DNA of 51,872 nt from Rickettsia typhi (GTDB lineage Bacteria; Pseudomonadota; Alphaproteobacteria; Rickettsiales; Deianiraeaceae). The stretch lies in the NCBI GenBank assembly GCA_945861725.1, contig CAMAVJ010000007.1, forward strand, positions 1 to 51,872, in the 5' to 3' direction. Shown here piece by piece: positions 7,042 through 16,517 of this stretch. Made by a program: the position numbers and the translations under genes. Each line of letters opens with the position of its first letter. Position 1 is the first letter of the stretch. The notes under the pieces are model-generated. The model saw nothing but the letters and a program-made list of their open reading frames with translations, searched no databases and was not told where the DNA came from.

Positions 7042-8097
7042 ATGGGAGATATTTCTAACACACTTGATACTGAAAAACTTGAGGGATATGCTGCGGCCGA
7101 GGCCTTGGATGACATTGCCTCGGAAGGTGCCATAAACTATGAAGAATTGGATAAGGTTTTATCCACAATAGATTTTAAATCAATCACCAATCAAGAGTCC
7201 ATTAACAAGTTAGATGATGCGGTTACTGAAATATTAAATAAAATATTAAAAAGGATTGAGAAGGAACCGCACTATGCTTTTTCTGAAAATTTCCCAAAAT
7301 TGGACAAACTTTTGTTAAAACTTACAGAAACGGGCTTAAATTATAAACAATTAAGTGATATTTACACACTACATAAAAAGGCGACGGGTGTTTTAGAAAT
7401 AGGCGGCGATGTACAGCGGGCTTATAACAAAGATAAAGGTTCGCCAGTTATGGCTAAACTGGATACTGCCTTGCAAGATGTTGATAACAAATTTAGATTA
7501 GCACTTCGTGTGAAGGTAAAATCTCCTACTGAACGAGGTGTTGAAGATCAAAGAGATATGCAAAGAGATGTACAAAGAAAGGCTAAAATAGAAGCTGACA
7601 AACGGGATAAAATAGATGAACAAATGTATAACGCAAAAGAAGCTGCAAAAGAATCTGCAAGAGAGGCTAAAAGAGCAGAATATAAAGAAATGGGATTGAG
7701 TGAGGACGATATATCAAAACAACAATGGGCTGAAGCAATTGCAAGGCAAAAAGCTCAAATGGAGAAACAAAGAATTGCGGAGGCCAAACGGGAGAATATA
7801 GTGCATACTAAAAGAAAAACAATTGGTTTTCTAGAAAAATTACTAGTGTTACTAGGGTGTAATAAAAGACTTCAAGATGCATTCGTTAAGCACTTCGGTG
7901 AAGGTGTATCTGGACTAATTAAACAAGAGATTGACACAAGTCGTTTGCAAATTACAGAACTTGAAAAGGATCTGCCTAGGAACAATCTAGCAAATCCCTT
8001 TAGAAGGAATAGTGATTCTCGTACAGCTCCGCGAGTAAAAAAAGAAATTGATCACCCGCAGGGGACGCCCGTGATACAAGATGGAAGTAGAATCTAA
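7042..8097 (+). CDS. Uncharacterised coiled-coil protein
   Basis: A 351-residue soluble protein from ATG 7042. A CTTGACA promoter element lies at 6986-6992. Residues of about 165-260 are a long charged helix rich in Glu, Lys, Arg and Ala (QRDMQRDVQRKAKIEADKRD and on), typical of a coiled coil. The C-terminus is basic and disordered. There is no signal peptide or membrane segment and no recognised family. The gene sits just outside the tRNA-Asn site, so it belongs to the host chromosome or a neighbouring insertion. It may be a lineage-specific or effector-like protein, which is speculation. Confidence 0.55.
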   Translation: MGDISNTLDTEKLEGYAAAEALDDIASEGAINYEELDKVLSTIDFKSITNQESINKLDDAVTEILNKILKRIEKEPHYAFSENFPKLDKLLLKLTETGLNYKQLSDIYTLHKKATGVLEIGGDVQRAYNKDKGSPVMAKLDTALQDVDNKFRLALRVKVKSPTERGVEDQRDMQRDVQRKAKIEADKRDKIDEQMYNAKEAAKESAREAKRAEYKEMGLSEDDISKQQWAEAIARQKAQMEKQRIAEAKRENIVHTKRKTIGFLEKLLVLLGCNKRLQDAFVKHFGEGVSGLIKQEIDTSRLQITELEKDLPRNNLANPFRRNSDSRTAPRVKKEIDHPQGTPVIQDGSRI

Positions 8098-8184
8098 AAA
8101 GTAAATTGCCAAGCCAAATTTTTCCTTGACAACTTACTTTTTTAAAAGATTTTGCGTCTGAACTTGTTTTCTTGCGTCAAATTT

Positions 8185-8679
8185 ATGTCAATTTGTATTA
8201 TTAACGGGGCAAATCTCAATATGCTCGGAAGAAGAGAGCCTGATGTCTACGGATTTGATACACTTGGGACGGTCGTTGGCAAATGCGAAAAGCTGTGCGT
8301 TGAACGTGGTATAAAATTTGAACATTTTCAGTCGAATCACGAAGGGGAAATTATCGATTTTATACAAAAAAGCAGCGGTATGAAATATTTTATCGCAAAT
8401 CTCGGGGCATTTACCCACACATCAATCGCAATTCGCGACGCCTTTCTTTCAATAGGGATTTCCGCGAAGAATAATTATAATAACGATACTGGGCAATCAT
8501 TACTACTCGAACTTCACATTTCAAACATTTTTAAGCGTGAAGAGTTTCGTCATAAATCATTCATTTCAGATATTTCAATTGGTATTATTTCAGGGCTTGG
8601 TTGGTATGGTTACAAAATTGCGACAGAATTTTTTATTGAGAAAATAAAAGAAAAAGATGGTAGCAAAGGTGGGAATTGA
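8185..8679 (+). CDS. aroQ: 3-dehydroquinate dehydratase, type II
   Basis: A 164-residue enzyme converting 3-dehydroquinate to 3-dehydroshikimate in the shikimate pathway. ATG 8185 is chosen because the protein then begins MSICIINGANLNMLGRREP, the family N-terminus; the upstream start at 8152 adds an unrelated leader. Visible motifs are the Arg/Tyr active-site loop (GRREPDVYG), FQSNHEGEIIDFI, GAFTHTSIAIRDA and the substrate-binding HISNIFKREEFRHKSFIS. The protein is slightly longer than the usual 145-150 residues. Its last seven codons run into the 3' end of the antisense tRNA-Met gene. A CTTGACA element at 8125 probably drives it. It partners with aroC at 33579. Confidence 0.9.
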   Translation: MSICIINGANLNMLGRREPDVYGFDTLGTVVGKCEKLCVERGIKFEHFQSNHEGEIIDFIQKSSGMKYFIANLGAFTHTSIAIRDAFLSIGISAKNNYNNDTGQSLLLELHISNIFKREEFRHKSFISDISIGIISGLGWYGYKIATEFFIEKIKEKDGSKGGN

Positions 8680-8733
8680 ACCCACGACCAAAGGATTATG
8701 ATTCCTCTACTCTAACCACTGAGCTACTTTGCC
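8658..8733 (-). tRNA. tRNA-Met (CAT), probably elongator
   Basis: A 76-base cloverleaf on the minus strand: acceptor GGCAAAG/CTTTGCT with a terminal G-U pair, D-arm GCTC/GAGT, anticodon stem GAGGA/TCCTT with loop ATCATAA (anticodon CAT), T-arm GTGGG/CCCAC, and an encoded CCA. A CAT anticodon can also be tRNA-Ile2 after lysidine modification. The AATCATAATC context and the lack of initiator features favour elongator Met. Confidence 0.9.
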
Positions 8734-8743
8734 ATCGATGATT

Positions 8744-8771
8744 TATCTAAAAACAATAAATTAATTGTCAA
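8744..8771 (-). promoter_or_regulatory. Promoter of tRNA-Met
   Basis: On the minus strand: -35 TTGACA (8766-8771), 16-base spacer, -10 TAGATA (8744-8749). The mature tRNA 5' end at 8733 lies 10 bases downstream. This is one of the clearest complete promoters in the window. Confidence 0.6.
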
Positions 8772-8948
8772 GTTTTTTCATATCAAAATTTTGCCATACG
8801 GGATTTTTTTGACAAAACCAAAAAAAATAATAATAATAATCTTCTATTTAAAATGCTGTATAGACACGCAAAATGATTTTTTGACCTTCGAAAAACCTTG
8901 ACTTTCAAAAAACTATGTTTTTTTTCGCACAAAACTTTTGCAGTGCAA

Positions 8949-11366
8949 GTGAATATAGTTGTTGTGGAATCGCCTGCTAAATCAAAAACTATAACCTCTT
9001 ATCTTGGAAAGGGGTTTAAAGTTATGGCTTCATTTGGGCACATTCGTGAACTCCCATCAAAAGATGGCTCCGTTGATGTCACAAACGATTTCAAAATGGA
9101 TTACCAAATTTCCGCAGATTCCAAAAAAACTGTCGCCGAACTTGCAAAAGCAGCAAAAGAATGCGATACATTATATTTAGCGACGGATCCTGATCGCGAA
9201 GGAGAAGCAATTTCGTGGCATGTGTACGAAGCCCTGAAAGAAAGAAAATCACTACCAAAAAAAGTCGTTCGAATAACTTTCAATCAGATTACAAAATCAG
9301 CAATTTTACACGCAGTTGCAAACCCGCGTGAAATTGATTACAACCTTGTGAACGCACAACAAGCAAGGCTTGCATTAGATTACCTTATGGGCTTCAACAT
9401 ATCACCCGTTCTTTGGCGAAAATTACCCGGTAGCAAATCCGCAGGGCGTGTGCAATCCGTTGCACTACGATTAGTCTGCGAAAAAGAGGAGGAAATTGAA
9501 GCATTTAGAGCAGAAGAATATTGGTCGATTGAAGCCAATTTTTCCGTAAATAATGCAAAAGTTCCCGCTGTTCTTGAAATCTTCAAAGGCGAAAAACTTG
9601 AAAAGTTTTCAATCACAAACGAAAAACAAGCAAGGGAAACAGTTGAATCCTTAACTGGAAAAAAGTACGAAATAACGGAAATCCAAACAAAAGAAACCCG
9701 CAGAAAACCTTACGCTCCGTTCACAACATCAACCCTTCAGCAGGAGGGCTCTAGTAAGCTTTACTTTTCCCCAAAAAGAACAATGCAAGTTGCCCAAGGT
9801 CTTTACGAAGGCGTTGCAATTGATGGCGAAACCAAAGGTTTGATTACCTATATGAGAACCGATTCCATCACAATTTCACAAGATGGCCTGAATGATATTC
9901 GTAAATTTATCAGTACCTTGGGTGAAAAATATCTGCCATCAAAACCAATTTTTTATGTTTCTAAAATTCAAAATGCACAGGAAGCTCACGAAGCAATTCG
10001 CCCAACTGATGCCTCACTCACACCTGAAAAAGCAAGGAAATTCCTCAAAGAAGAGCAATTTAAGTTATACGATTTAATCTGGAGAAGAGCAGTTGCCTCC
10101 CAAATGGAAAACGCCATTTTTGAAGCAACAAAGGTTAACATTGAAACTCAAAATCACTCGTTCAAAGCGAACGGCTCGGTGATCAAATTCGACGGATTTT
10201 TAAAAGTCTACAATTTCAGTGCCTCGGATGACACAATTCTTCCAGAAATGAAACAGGGCGATGCAGCAAAACCACTCGAAATATCACCAAATCAACACTT
10301 CACACAAGCACCAGCAAGATACACCGAAGCAACACTTATTAAACAACTAGAAGAAAAGGGAATAGGGCGTCCTTCAACTTACGCCAGCACAATTTCCGTC
10401 ATTCAAGAACGCAATTACGTTAAAATCAACGAAGCAAAACGCCTTGAACCTGAATTACGAGGAAGAGTTGTCAACACATTTTTGGAAAAATTCTTCGCAA
10501 AATATGTCGAATATGGATTCACGGCATCCCTTGAAGAAGAGCTTGATTCAATTGCCTCAGGTAAAACTTCGCGGGAAAATTTCTTAAAGGGATTTTGGTC
10601 ACCCTTTAAGCACAATGTTGATGAAGCAATGAATGAGGATTATGAAAATGTTACAAAAACCCTCAACGACAAACTTGCACACGTTGTATTTAAAATGGAC
10701 GAAAATGGCGTTCTTCAAAACGATTGCCCAACATGTAAAAATGGAAAACTCTCGCTACGACTTGGAAAGTTCGGACTTTTTGCATCGTGTGAAAATTATC
10801 CCGAATGTAAGCATATTTTCAATCCAGATACCTCATCTAGCTCCGGCGGATTTTCAGATTCTTCCAGTGAGGCAACGCTTATTGGTGAAGAAGGTAGCAA
10901 GAAGTACTTTCTAAAAAAAGGTCCTTATGGTCTTTATATTGAAATTTCTGATGAAAACGCATTGTCTGAAGCGGAGGAACCTGAAGAAAAAATTACAAAA
11001 ACAGGCAAGAAATCGACGAAAAAAGCAAAAGTTGTTAAACCAAAGCGTGTTTCTATCCCGAAAAATATCGACCCATCATCCGTTGATATAACTCTGGCAA
11101 AAAAGCTTGAAGAGCTTCCTCGCACGGTTGGTATTCACCCAGAAGATGGTCTTATGATTAAGGCAGGAATTGGACCTTTTGGTCCTTACATTGTCCACAA
11201 TGGGGTGTATGTTAGCTTAAAAACAACTCAAGAGCTTTTTGAAATCACAATGCAAGAGGCAGTTGAAAAAATCACAGCGAAGGCGAATGCTCCAAAAAAA
11301 ACCGGCGGAAGAACTGGTGGAAGGGTGAGTAAATTTAAGAAAAAAGAAGTTAAATCGAAGAAATAA
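8949..11366 (+). CDS. topA: DNA topoisomerase I
   Basis: An 805-residue type IA topoisomerase that relaxes negative supercoils. GTG 8949 is chosen because VNIVVVESPAKSKTI is the family N-terminus; the TTG at 8898 lies in the promoter-like CCTTGACT. The TOPRIM domain carries DPDREGEAISWH. The catalytic tyrosine is Tyr301 in GLITYMRTDS. The C-terminal part has one four-cysteine zinc finger (CPTC...C..YPEC, near residues 600-630), then two topoisomerase C-terminal repeats (KGPYGLYIE; GIGPFGPYIVHNGVYVSLK) and a Lys/Arg-rich tail. Its stop is four bases before trkH. Confidence 0.96.
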   Translation: MNIVVVESPAKSKTITSYLGKGFKVMASFGHIRELPSKDGSVDVTNDFKMDYQISADSKKTVAELAKAAKECDTLYLATDPDREGEAISWHVYEALKERKSLPKKVVRITFNQITKSAILHAVANPREIDYNLVNAQQARLALDYLMGFNISPVLWRKLPGSKSAGRVQSVALRLVCEKEEEIEAFRAEEYWSIEANFSVNNAKVPAVLEIFKGEKLEKFSITNEKQARETVESLTGKKYEITEIQTKETRRKPYAPFTTSTLQQEGSSKLYFSPKRTMQVAQGLYEGVAIDGETKGLITYMRTDSITISQDGLNDIRKFISTLGEKYLPSKPIFYVSKIQNAQEAHEAIRPTDASLTPEKARKFLKEEQFKLYDLIWRRAVASQMENAIFEATKVNIETQNHSFKANGSVIKFDGFLKVYNFSASDDTILPEMKQGDAAKPLEISPNQHFTQAPARYTEATLIKQLEEKGIGRPSTYASTISVIQERNYVKINEAKRLEPELRGRVVNTFLEKFFAKYVEYGFTASLEEELDSIASGKTSRENFLKGFWSPFKHNVDEAMNEDYENVTKTLNDKLAHVVFKMDENGVLQNDCPTCKNGKLSLRLGKFGLFASCENYPECKHIFNPDTSSSSGGFSDSSSEATLIGEEGSKKYFLKKGPYGLYIEISDENALSEAEEPEEKITKTGKKSTKKAKVVKPKRVSIPKNIDPSSVDITLAKKLEELPRTVGIHPEDGLMIKAGIGPFGPYIVHNGVYVSLKTTQELFEITMQEAVEKITAKANAPKKTGGRTGGRVSKFKKKEVKSKK

Positions 11367-11370
11367 TGTT

Positions 11371-12831
11371 ATGAGAGACTATCGCCTTTCGTTTTATATT
11401 GCTGGGCTCTTTGGTTGCATTTTTTCACTATTAATGACAATTCCAATGTTAGTTGAGTACTATTACGTTGGGGCGGAGAAGAATTTTGATATATTTGCGA
11501 ACTCGGCAATGTTTGGACTATTTGTTTCCATTTTGATGATGGTAACAAGCCATACAGCACACGGCTCTATTTCCAAATCTTCGTCATTTCTTGCAACGGT
11601 TTTAACATGGTTTTACATAACATTTATTTCGGCAATTCCGCTATATTTTGCTTACTATCCAAATTATTCAATAACTATAATTGATGCACTTTTTGAATCC
11701 TCTTCTGGAATTACGACTACAGGGGCGACAATTCTTTCGAACCTGCACAATATCAGTATGGGAATACTTTTGTGGCGGGCGATGTTGCATTTTCTTGGTG
11801 GAGTTGGGGTGATTACCCTTGTTTTTATTGTGCTGCCATACCTTCAAAACGGTGCGATGTATTTTTTTTTAACGGAATCTTCGGAAAATCAGGAAAAGGA
11901 GACGCCAAGAATTCTTGATTTTGCATTGTTGATATTTTTGATATATTCTGCTTTTGCAATTGTTTGTGCTTGCACATATTACTTGCTTGGAATGAATGGT
12001 TTTGATGCGATTTGTCATGCGATGTCAACGGTTTCATCTGGTGGGTTTGGGAATTATGATTCGTCGTTTGCTACATTTAACAGTGCGAAACTTGAAGTTG
12101 CGGCGATTTTTTTTATGTTCCTTGCAGCGATGCCATTTATTATAATAGTTAGGATTTTTACGAGGAAAAGATTTGCAATCAATTCGCAAACATTTGCGAT
12201 GATATGCCTGACGCTATTTCTTTTTTTCATTATCTGTTTTGTATACTTTGTTTTTGGAAACTTTAAGTTTTCGTATACGGAACTTCGGCATTTGCTCTTT
12301 GCTCTTGTTTCAATTCAAAGTTCGACTGGCTTTTTTTCTGCGGATCTTTCAAAGTATGGGCAATTTTTGATTTTTATTTTAATAATAGCCTGCGTTATTG
12401 GTGGATGTACTGGTTCAACTTCGGGAGGAATAAAGGTCTATCGTGTGCAAGTGGTATTTGCGATGGTAAAACACCATTTTTTGAAAATAATTTACCCGCA
12501 TATTGCAACGAATGTTAGGTGTGATGACCAAGAAGTTTCGCAGCAGACAGTCTCTTCGATTGTTATCCTGATTTCACTGTATATGTTTGCGATGATTGTG
12601 ATTACATTGATTATGTGTGCGAGTAATTTTGGAATAGCGGAATCGATTGCGAGTGCTGTTTCGTTTTTAAGTAATGCAGGTGTGATAGCAACCGAGTATG
12701 GTGCGTCAAAGAGTATAATTGTAGATTTCCCACAAACATTGCGTGCGATTTGTGCATTTGCGATGCTTCTTGGGAGGCTTGAATTTATTGCAATTATTGT
12801 AATTTTGGTAAAATTTTTCAGAAAAGGATAA
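11371..12831 (+). CDS. trkH: Trk-type potassium uptake protein
   Basis: A 486-residue inner-membrane protein with about ten hydrophobic segments. It has the four pore-loop repeats of the TrkH/KtrB family: SSSGITTTGATIL, STVSSGGFGNYD, SSTGFFSADLSKYG with GGCTGSTSGGIKVYR, and FLSNAGVIATEYG. It moves K+ into the cell, normally with a cytoplasmic TrkA subunit, which is not in the window. The start at ATG 11371 follows the topA stop by four bases, so the two are probably cotranscribed. Confidence 0.93.
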   Translation: MRDYRLSFYIAGLFGCIFSLLMTIPMLVEYYYVGAEKNFDIFANSAMFGLFVSILMMVTSHTAHGSISKSSSFLATVLTWFYITFISAIPLYFAYYPNYSITIIDALFESSSGITTTGATILSNLHNISMGILLWRAMLHFLGGVGVITLVFIVLPYLQNGAMYFFLTESSENQEKETPRILDFALLIFLIYSAFAIVCACTYYLLGMNGFDAICHAMSTVSSGGFGNYDSSFATFNSAKLEVAAIFFMFLAAMPFIIIVRIFTRKRFAINSQTFAMICLTLFLFFIICFVYFVFGNFKFSYTELRHLLFALVSIQSSTGFFSADLSKYGQFLIFILIIACVIGGCTGSTSGGIKVYRVQVVFAMVKHHFLKIIYPHIATNVRCDDQEVSQQTVSSIVILISLYMFAMIVITLIMCASNFGIAESIASAVSFLSNAGVIATEYGASKSIIVDFPQTLRAICAFAMLLGRLEFIAIIVILVKFFRKG

Positions 12832-12967
12832 ATATTCTTGACATAATAAATTATTGAAAACATAAGCCGTTTTTCAAACTGTTTTTCCTGAAAGAATTTT
12901 TGATGGAATGTAGGTTTGATTTGCTTTTCTTTATTATTTTTTAACTTTATTTTGCACATTAAAAGAA

Positions 12968-13057
12968 ATGAAACAGTTTTTGATTTATATCACTCGTAAG
13001 CCTTCTTGCGAAACTTTTTATAAACACCCGCTTTCGCTTTTTTCTGCTGAAAAATGA
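12968..13057 (+). CDS. Possible 29-residue leader ORF upstream of the decarboxylase
   Basis: A short open frame (MKQFLIYITRKPSCETFYKH and nine more residues) fills the 90 bases before the decarboxylase. Its stop overlaps that gene's start in an ATGA arrangement. A CTTGACA element lies at 12837 with CATAAG after a 17-base spacer. In gamma-proteobacteria the inducible ornithine decarboxylase gene speF is controlled by a leader peptide, SpeFL, which senses ornithine; this peptide shares no sequence with SpeFL. It could be a chance ORF in AT-rich DNA, so the call rests on position and the exact overlap only. Confidence 0.35.
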   Translation: MKQFLIYITRKPSCETFYKHPLSLFSAEK

Positions 13058-14199
13058 CTACATACCGCGATGCACTTGATGTAGTTAGGAAAAACGAGAT
13101 AATTTACCCTACGGTTGTCCTACGAAAACATATATTGGAGCGAGCAATTAACTGCTTTTACAATCTCCGTTGTCAAATTTTATACCCCATAAAAACTAAT
13201 CCTGAGCGATGCGTTATCGAGCATCTTCTTGATGATGGAATTACCTCGTTTGATGTTGCATCAATTGGGGAAATTGAACATGTTCTGAAGATTGCTGGCG
13301 AAAAAAATAAGGAGATTAAAATGTATTTTATGCATCCTGTTAAGTCTCGTTATGCAATTAGGGAGGCGTATTTTAAATACAATGTCCGTCATTTTTCTCT
13401 TGATAGTGAATATGAGCTTAATAAAATTGTGCAGGAAACGGAAAATGCTAAAGATTTGTGCCTTCATGTGAGAGTCGCAATTCCAAATTCATTTGCAGAA
13501 ATTAACCTTTCTGAAAAATTTGGGATTAATCTTCATAATGCACCGCACTTGCTTAAGCAGACGAAAAAAGTTGCGTATAAAACTGGAGTATGTTTTCACG
13601 CTGGTTCGCAGTGTATGCACTCGGATGCTTACAAGCTTGCAATTGAGATGCTTTCCAAGATTGTGAATGAAATTTCTGTCGATTACTTTAATGTGGGGGG
13701 TGGTTTTCCTTCCGTCTACCCTGGTATGAAACCCCAAAATATGGAGGAATTTTTCCATGTAATACACAGCGGATTTCTATTGTTGAAAGACCGCGAAACT
13801 ATGGAATTTCTTGCTGAACCAGGCAGGGCGATTGTTGCTGAATGTATGTCACTGATTGTTCGAATTGACCTTCGTAAGGACGACTTTTTATACATAAACG
13901 ACGGCACTTATGGCTCACTTTTTGATGCTGGACTCCCAAAATTTGTCTTCCCGATGAGGCTTCTCAAAGAAGATGCCGCTTCTGATTTAATCCCGTTTCA
14001 ACTATACGGACCAACCTGCGATTCAATTGACTATATGCACGGTCCATTTTATTTGCCGTCGAATGCTCAAGAGGGCGATTTTATTGAGATCGGGCAAATG
14101 GGTTCATATTCAAAAGCAATGGCAACAAGCTTTAATGGTTTTAAAATTAGCGAAGAAATGTTTCTCGTTCAAGATGAACCGATTATGAGTATGTATTAA
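13054..14199 (+). CDS. Ornithine/lysine decarboxylase (PLP, alanine-racemase fold)
   Basis: A 381-residue fold-type III enzyme of the Orn/DAP/Arg decarboxylase 2 family, the short form common in alphaproteobacteria. The PLP lysine is Lys47 in YPIKTNP. HAGSQ (near 188), the glycine loop DYFNVGGGFPSVYPG and the phosphate-binding EPGRA follow. The catalytic Cys322 lies in YGPTCDSIDYM and GSYSKAM closes the site. The presence of the GPTCDS cysteine and the absence of DAP-specific features support ornithine (or lysine) as substrate, giving putrescine (or cadaverine). The DHS-like gene at 34693 could use the putrescine. Confidence 0.85.
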   Translation: MTTYRDALDVVRKNEIIYPTVVLRKHILERAINCFYNLRCQILYPIKTNPERCVIEHLLDDGITSFDVASIGEIEHVLKIAGEKNKEIKMYFMHPVKSRYAIREAYFKYNVRHFSLDSEYELNKIVQETENAKDLCLHVRVAIPNSFAEINLSEKFGINLHNAPHLLKQTKKVAYKTGVCFHAGSQCMHSDAYKLAIEMLSKIVNEISVDYFNVGGGFPSVYPGMKPQNMEEFFHVIHSGFLLLKDRETMEFLAEPGRAIVAECMSLIVRIDLRKDDFLYINDGTYGSLFDAGLPKFVFPMRLLKEDAASDLIPFQLYGPTCDSIDYMHGPFYLPSNAQEGDFIEIGQMGSYSKAMATSFNGFKISEEMFLVQDEPIMSMY

Positions 14200-14300
14200 A
14201 CTGCGATTTTAAGGAAATAAAAAAAATAACTTGTTATATCACAGTAGAACAAACTATTTTTTTATTTTTTGAAATTTTGCAGGATTGTTATCAAAAACTC

Positions 14301-14329
14301 TTGCATATATTTCAAATTCGTGGTAATAT
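14301..14329 (+). promoter_or_regulatory. Promoter of the small gene at 14353
   Basis: TTGCAT (14301-14306), 17-base spacer, TAATAT (14324-14329). The expected start of transcription, near 14336, lies inside the 5' part of the longer open frame from 14269. This decides for the ATG at 14353. Confidence 0.5.
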
Positions 14330-14352
14330 ACATTACAATTTTTTTATTTTGT

Positions 14353-14604
14353 ATGAATAATACTGGAGCTAGGCAACAAGTCATCAATCGAGTTAGACAC
14401 GAATGGAGTCTATCTGTTGTAAGGATTATTGCAGAAAATACACCATCTCTTGCAAGGATTATTGCAGCAAATCGGCCGCCAATGGGGGGGATGAGTGTGT
14501 TACGTACGATTGATGGAAGTAATATTGGTAGCAACAGCAGGGGCAGTGATGGTGGCTCGCTTTTCAGCTCCTTTAACTCGTCGCATAACTCGCCGGATAG
14601 ATAA
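14353..14604 (+). CDS. Small uncharacterised protein
   Basis: An 83-residue protein from ATG 14353 (MNNTGARQQVINRVRHEW). It contains a short imperfect internal repeat, VVRIIAENTPS then LARIIAANRPP, and a Gly/Ser/Asn-rich tail (SNSRGSDGGSLFSSFNSS) that is probably disordered. There is no membrane segment once the hydrophobic leader of the longer frame (from 14269) is excluded. No family is recognised. It lies between the decarboxylase and lepA on the same strand. Confidence 0.5.
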   Translation: MNNTGARQQVINRVRHEWSLSVVRIIAENTPSLARIIAANRPPMGGMSVLRTIDGSNIGSNSRGSDGGSLFSSFNSSHNSPDR

Positions 14605-14667
14605 AACCACTTGACAAATCATAATAATCATTGCCGCCTAGGTGTTAATACTTACACAACGGTTATT

Positions 14668-16464
14668 ATGGCTACATTACACAATATTCGAAATTTCTCA
14701 ATCATCGCCCATATTGACCACGGAAAATCTACACTTTCCGACCGCATAATTCAAACATGCGGGGGACTTGCCGACCGCGATATGCAAGCTCAAGTTCTTG
14801 ATTCGATGGAGCTCGAAAAAGAAAAAGGTATTACGATTAAATCGCAAACTGTTCGCCTGAATTACAAAGCAAAAAATGGCGAAGAATACATTTTAAACTT
14901 GATGGACACACCAGGGCATGTTGATTTTTCTTACGAAGTTTCACGGTGTCTTTCTGCTTGCGAAGGTTCGATTTTAGTCGTTGATGCTTCACAAGGGGTG
15001 GAGGCTCAAACCCTTGCAAATGTTTATAAGGCGATCGACCAAAACCACGAAATAATTCCCGTTTTAAACAAAATTGACCTTCCAGCTGCTGATCCTGACG
15101 CCGTTCGAGAAGAAATTGAAAATATTATTGGAATTGATGCTTCTGAAGCAATTTTATGTTCCGCAAAAACTGGTATTGGAATTGAAGATATTATTGAGGC
15201 CGTTATTGCAAAAATTCCAGCACCAATATCTACTCAAAATGAACTTCAGTGTGTTTTGATTGATGCCTGGTATGATATATATCTTGGGGTGATTTTGCTC
15301 GTTCGAATTTATAACGGTGAAATTAAAAAAGGCGACAAAATTAAAACTCTTTCAAATGGAAAGGAATATAATGTGGAACATTTGGGATATTTTACACCAA
15401 AAAAGACGCCAGCTGAAAAGCTTTTTGCCGGCGAAGTTGGGTATATTGTGATTGGAATTAAGACCGTTTCAGATGCTCATGTTGGAGACACTCTCGTTCA
15501 TGCAAAGGATATGATAACACCTGCCTTGCCTGGGTTTAAGACTATCCAGCAGTCGGTTTTTTGTGGAATGTATCCAATTGTTGCCGATGATTTTGATAAA
15601 CTGAAGGAGTCAATTAATAAACTTGCATTAAATGATTCATCGTTTTCTTATGAACAAGAATCCTCGCCAGCATTAGGGCTTGGTTTTCGTTGCGGATTTT
15701 TAGGTCTACTTCATCTTGAGATTATTCAAGAAAGGGTATTTCGTGAGTTTGATGTTGAAATCATTACAACATCGCCTTCGGTTGTGTATCGCGTCGAAAC
15801 AATTAAGGATGAAATTCTGGAAATTTATAACCCAGTCGAAATGCCAGAGCCGATGCATATAAAATCAATTGAAGAGCCTTGGGTGAAAACGACAATTTTC
15901 GTTCCAGAAGAATACCTTGGTTACGTTCTTGGGCTTTGCACTGAAAAACGCGGCGAACAGGTTGAGTTAAATTATACTGGAAAACGGGCGGTTTTGGTCT
16001 ACAATCTTCCATTAAATGAGATTGTTTTAGATTTTCACGATCGCCTAAAATCCGTTTCAAGTGGCTATGCTTCATTTGAATGGGAAATGCTTGAGTATCG
16101 AAAATCAAATCTTGTGAAACTGACTATGATGATTAACGGTTCGGAAGTAATTGAGCTTTCTATGCTTGTGGATAAATCATCGGCTGAAAAAAGAGGGAGG
16201 TCTATGTGTGAAAAATTAAAGGAACTTATTCCAAGGCAAATGTTTGAAGTAAAAATTCAGGCGGGAATTGGTTCAAGAATCATTGCTAGCGAAAGACTTT
16301 CAGCTATGCGAAAAGATGTTACGGCGAAATGTTATGGGGGGGATGTCTCGCGAAAACGCAAGCTTCTTGATAAGCAAAAAAAAGGGAAAAAGCGGATGAG
16401 GAGCATCGGAAACATTGATATCCCACACTCCGCATTCATTGATGCACTGAAGATTGATAATTAG
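14668..16464 (+). CDS. lepA: Elongation factor 4 (LepA) GTPase
   Basis: A 598-residue translational GTPase, essentially the standard length. ATG 14668 is used because the protein then starts [20 protein letters not shown]; the upstream frame to 14611 overlaps a CTTGACA promoter element. G1 is [10 protein letters not shown]3 DTPGH, G4 NKID, and the C-terminal LepA domain carries [19 protein letters not shown]. The protein back-translocates or stabilises stalled ribosomes under stress. Confidence 0.97.
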   Translation: MATLHNIRNFSIIAHIDHGKSTLSDRIIQTCGGLADRDMQAQVLDSMELEKEKGITIKSQTVRLNYKAKNGEEYILNLMDTPGHVDFSYEVSRCLSACEGSILVVDASQGVEAQTLANVYKAIDQNHEIIPVLNKIDLPAADPDAVREEIENIIGIDASEAILCSAKTGIGIEDIIEAVIAKIPAPISTQNELQCVLIDAWYDIYLGVILLVRIYNGEIKKGDKIKTLSNGKEYNVEHLGYFTPKKTPAEKLFAGEVGYIVIGIKTVSDAHVGDTLVHAKDMITPALPGFKTIQQSVFCGMYPIVADDFDKLKESINKLALNDSSFSYEQESSPALGLGFRCGFLGLLHLEIIQERVFREFDVEIITTSPSVVYRVETIKDEILEIYNPVEMPEPMHIKSIEEPWVKTTIFVPEEYLGYVLGLCTEKRGEQVELNYTGKRAVLVYNLPLNEIVLDFHDRLKSVSSGYASFEWEMLEYRKSNLVKLTMMINGSEVIELSMLVDKSSAEKRGRSMCEKLKELIPRQMFEVKIQAGIGSRIIASERLSAMRKDVTAKCYGGDVSRKRKLLDKQKKGKKRMRSIGNIDIPHSAFIDALKIDN

Positions 16465-16517
16465 TAAAAGTATTGTTATTTATACCAAAAATGGCATAAA
16501 TAACAAGAAAAATCGAT

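Noticed and set aside
14269..14352. Hydrophobic leader of the 111-codon frame as a signal peptide
   Set aside because: A good promoter (14301-14329) lies inside it, so the leader would not be transcribed.
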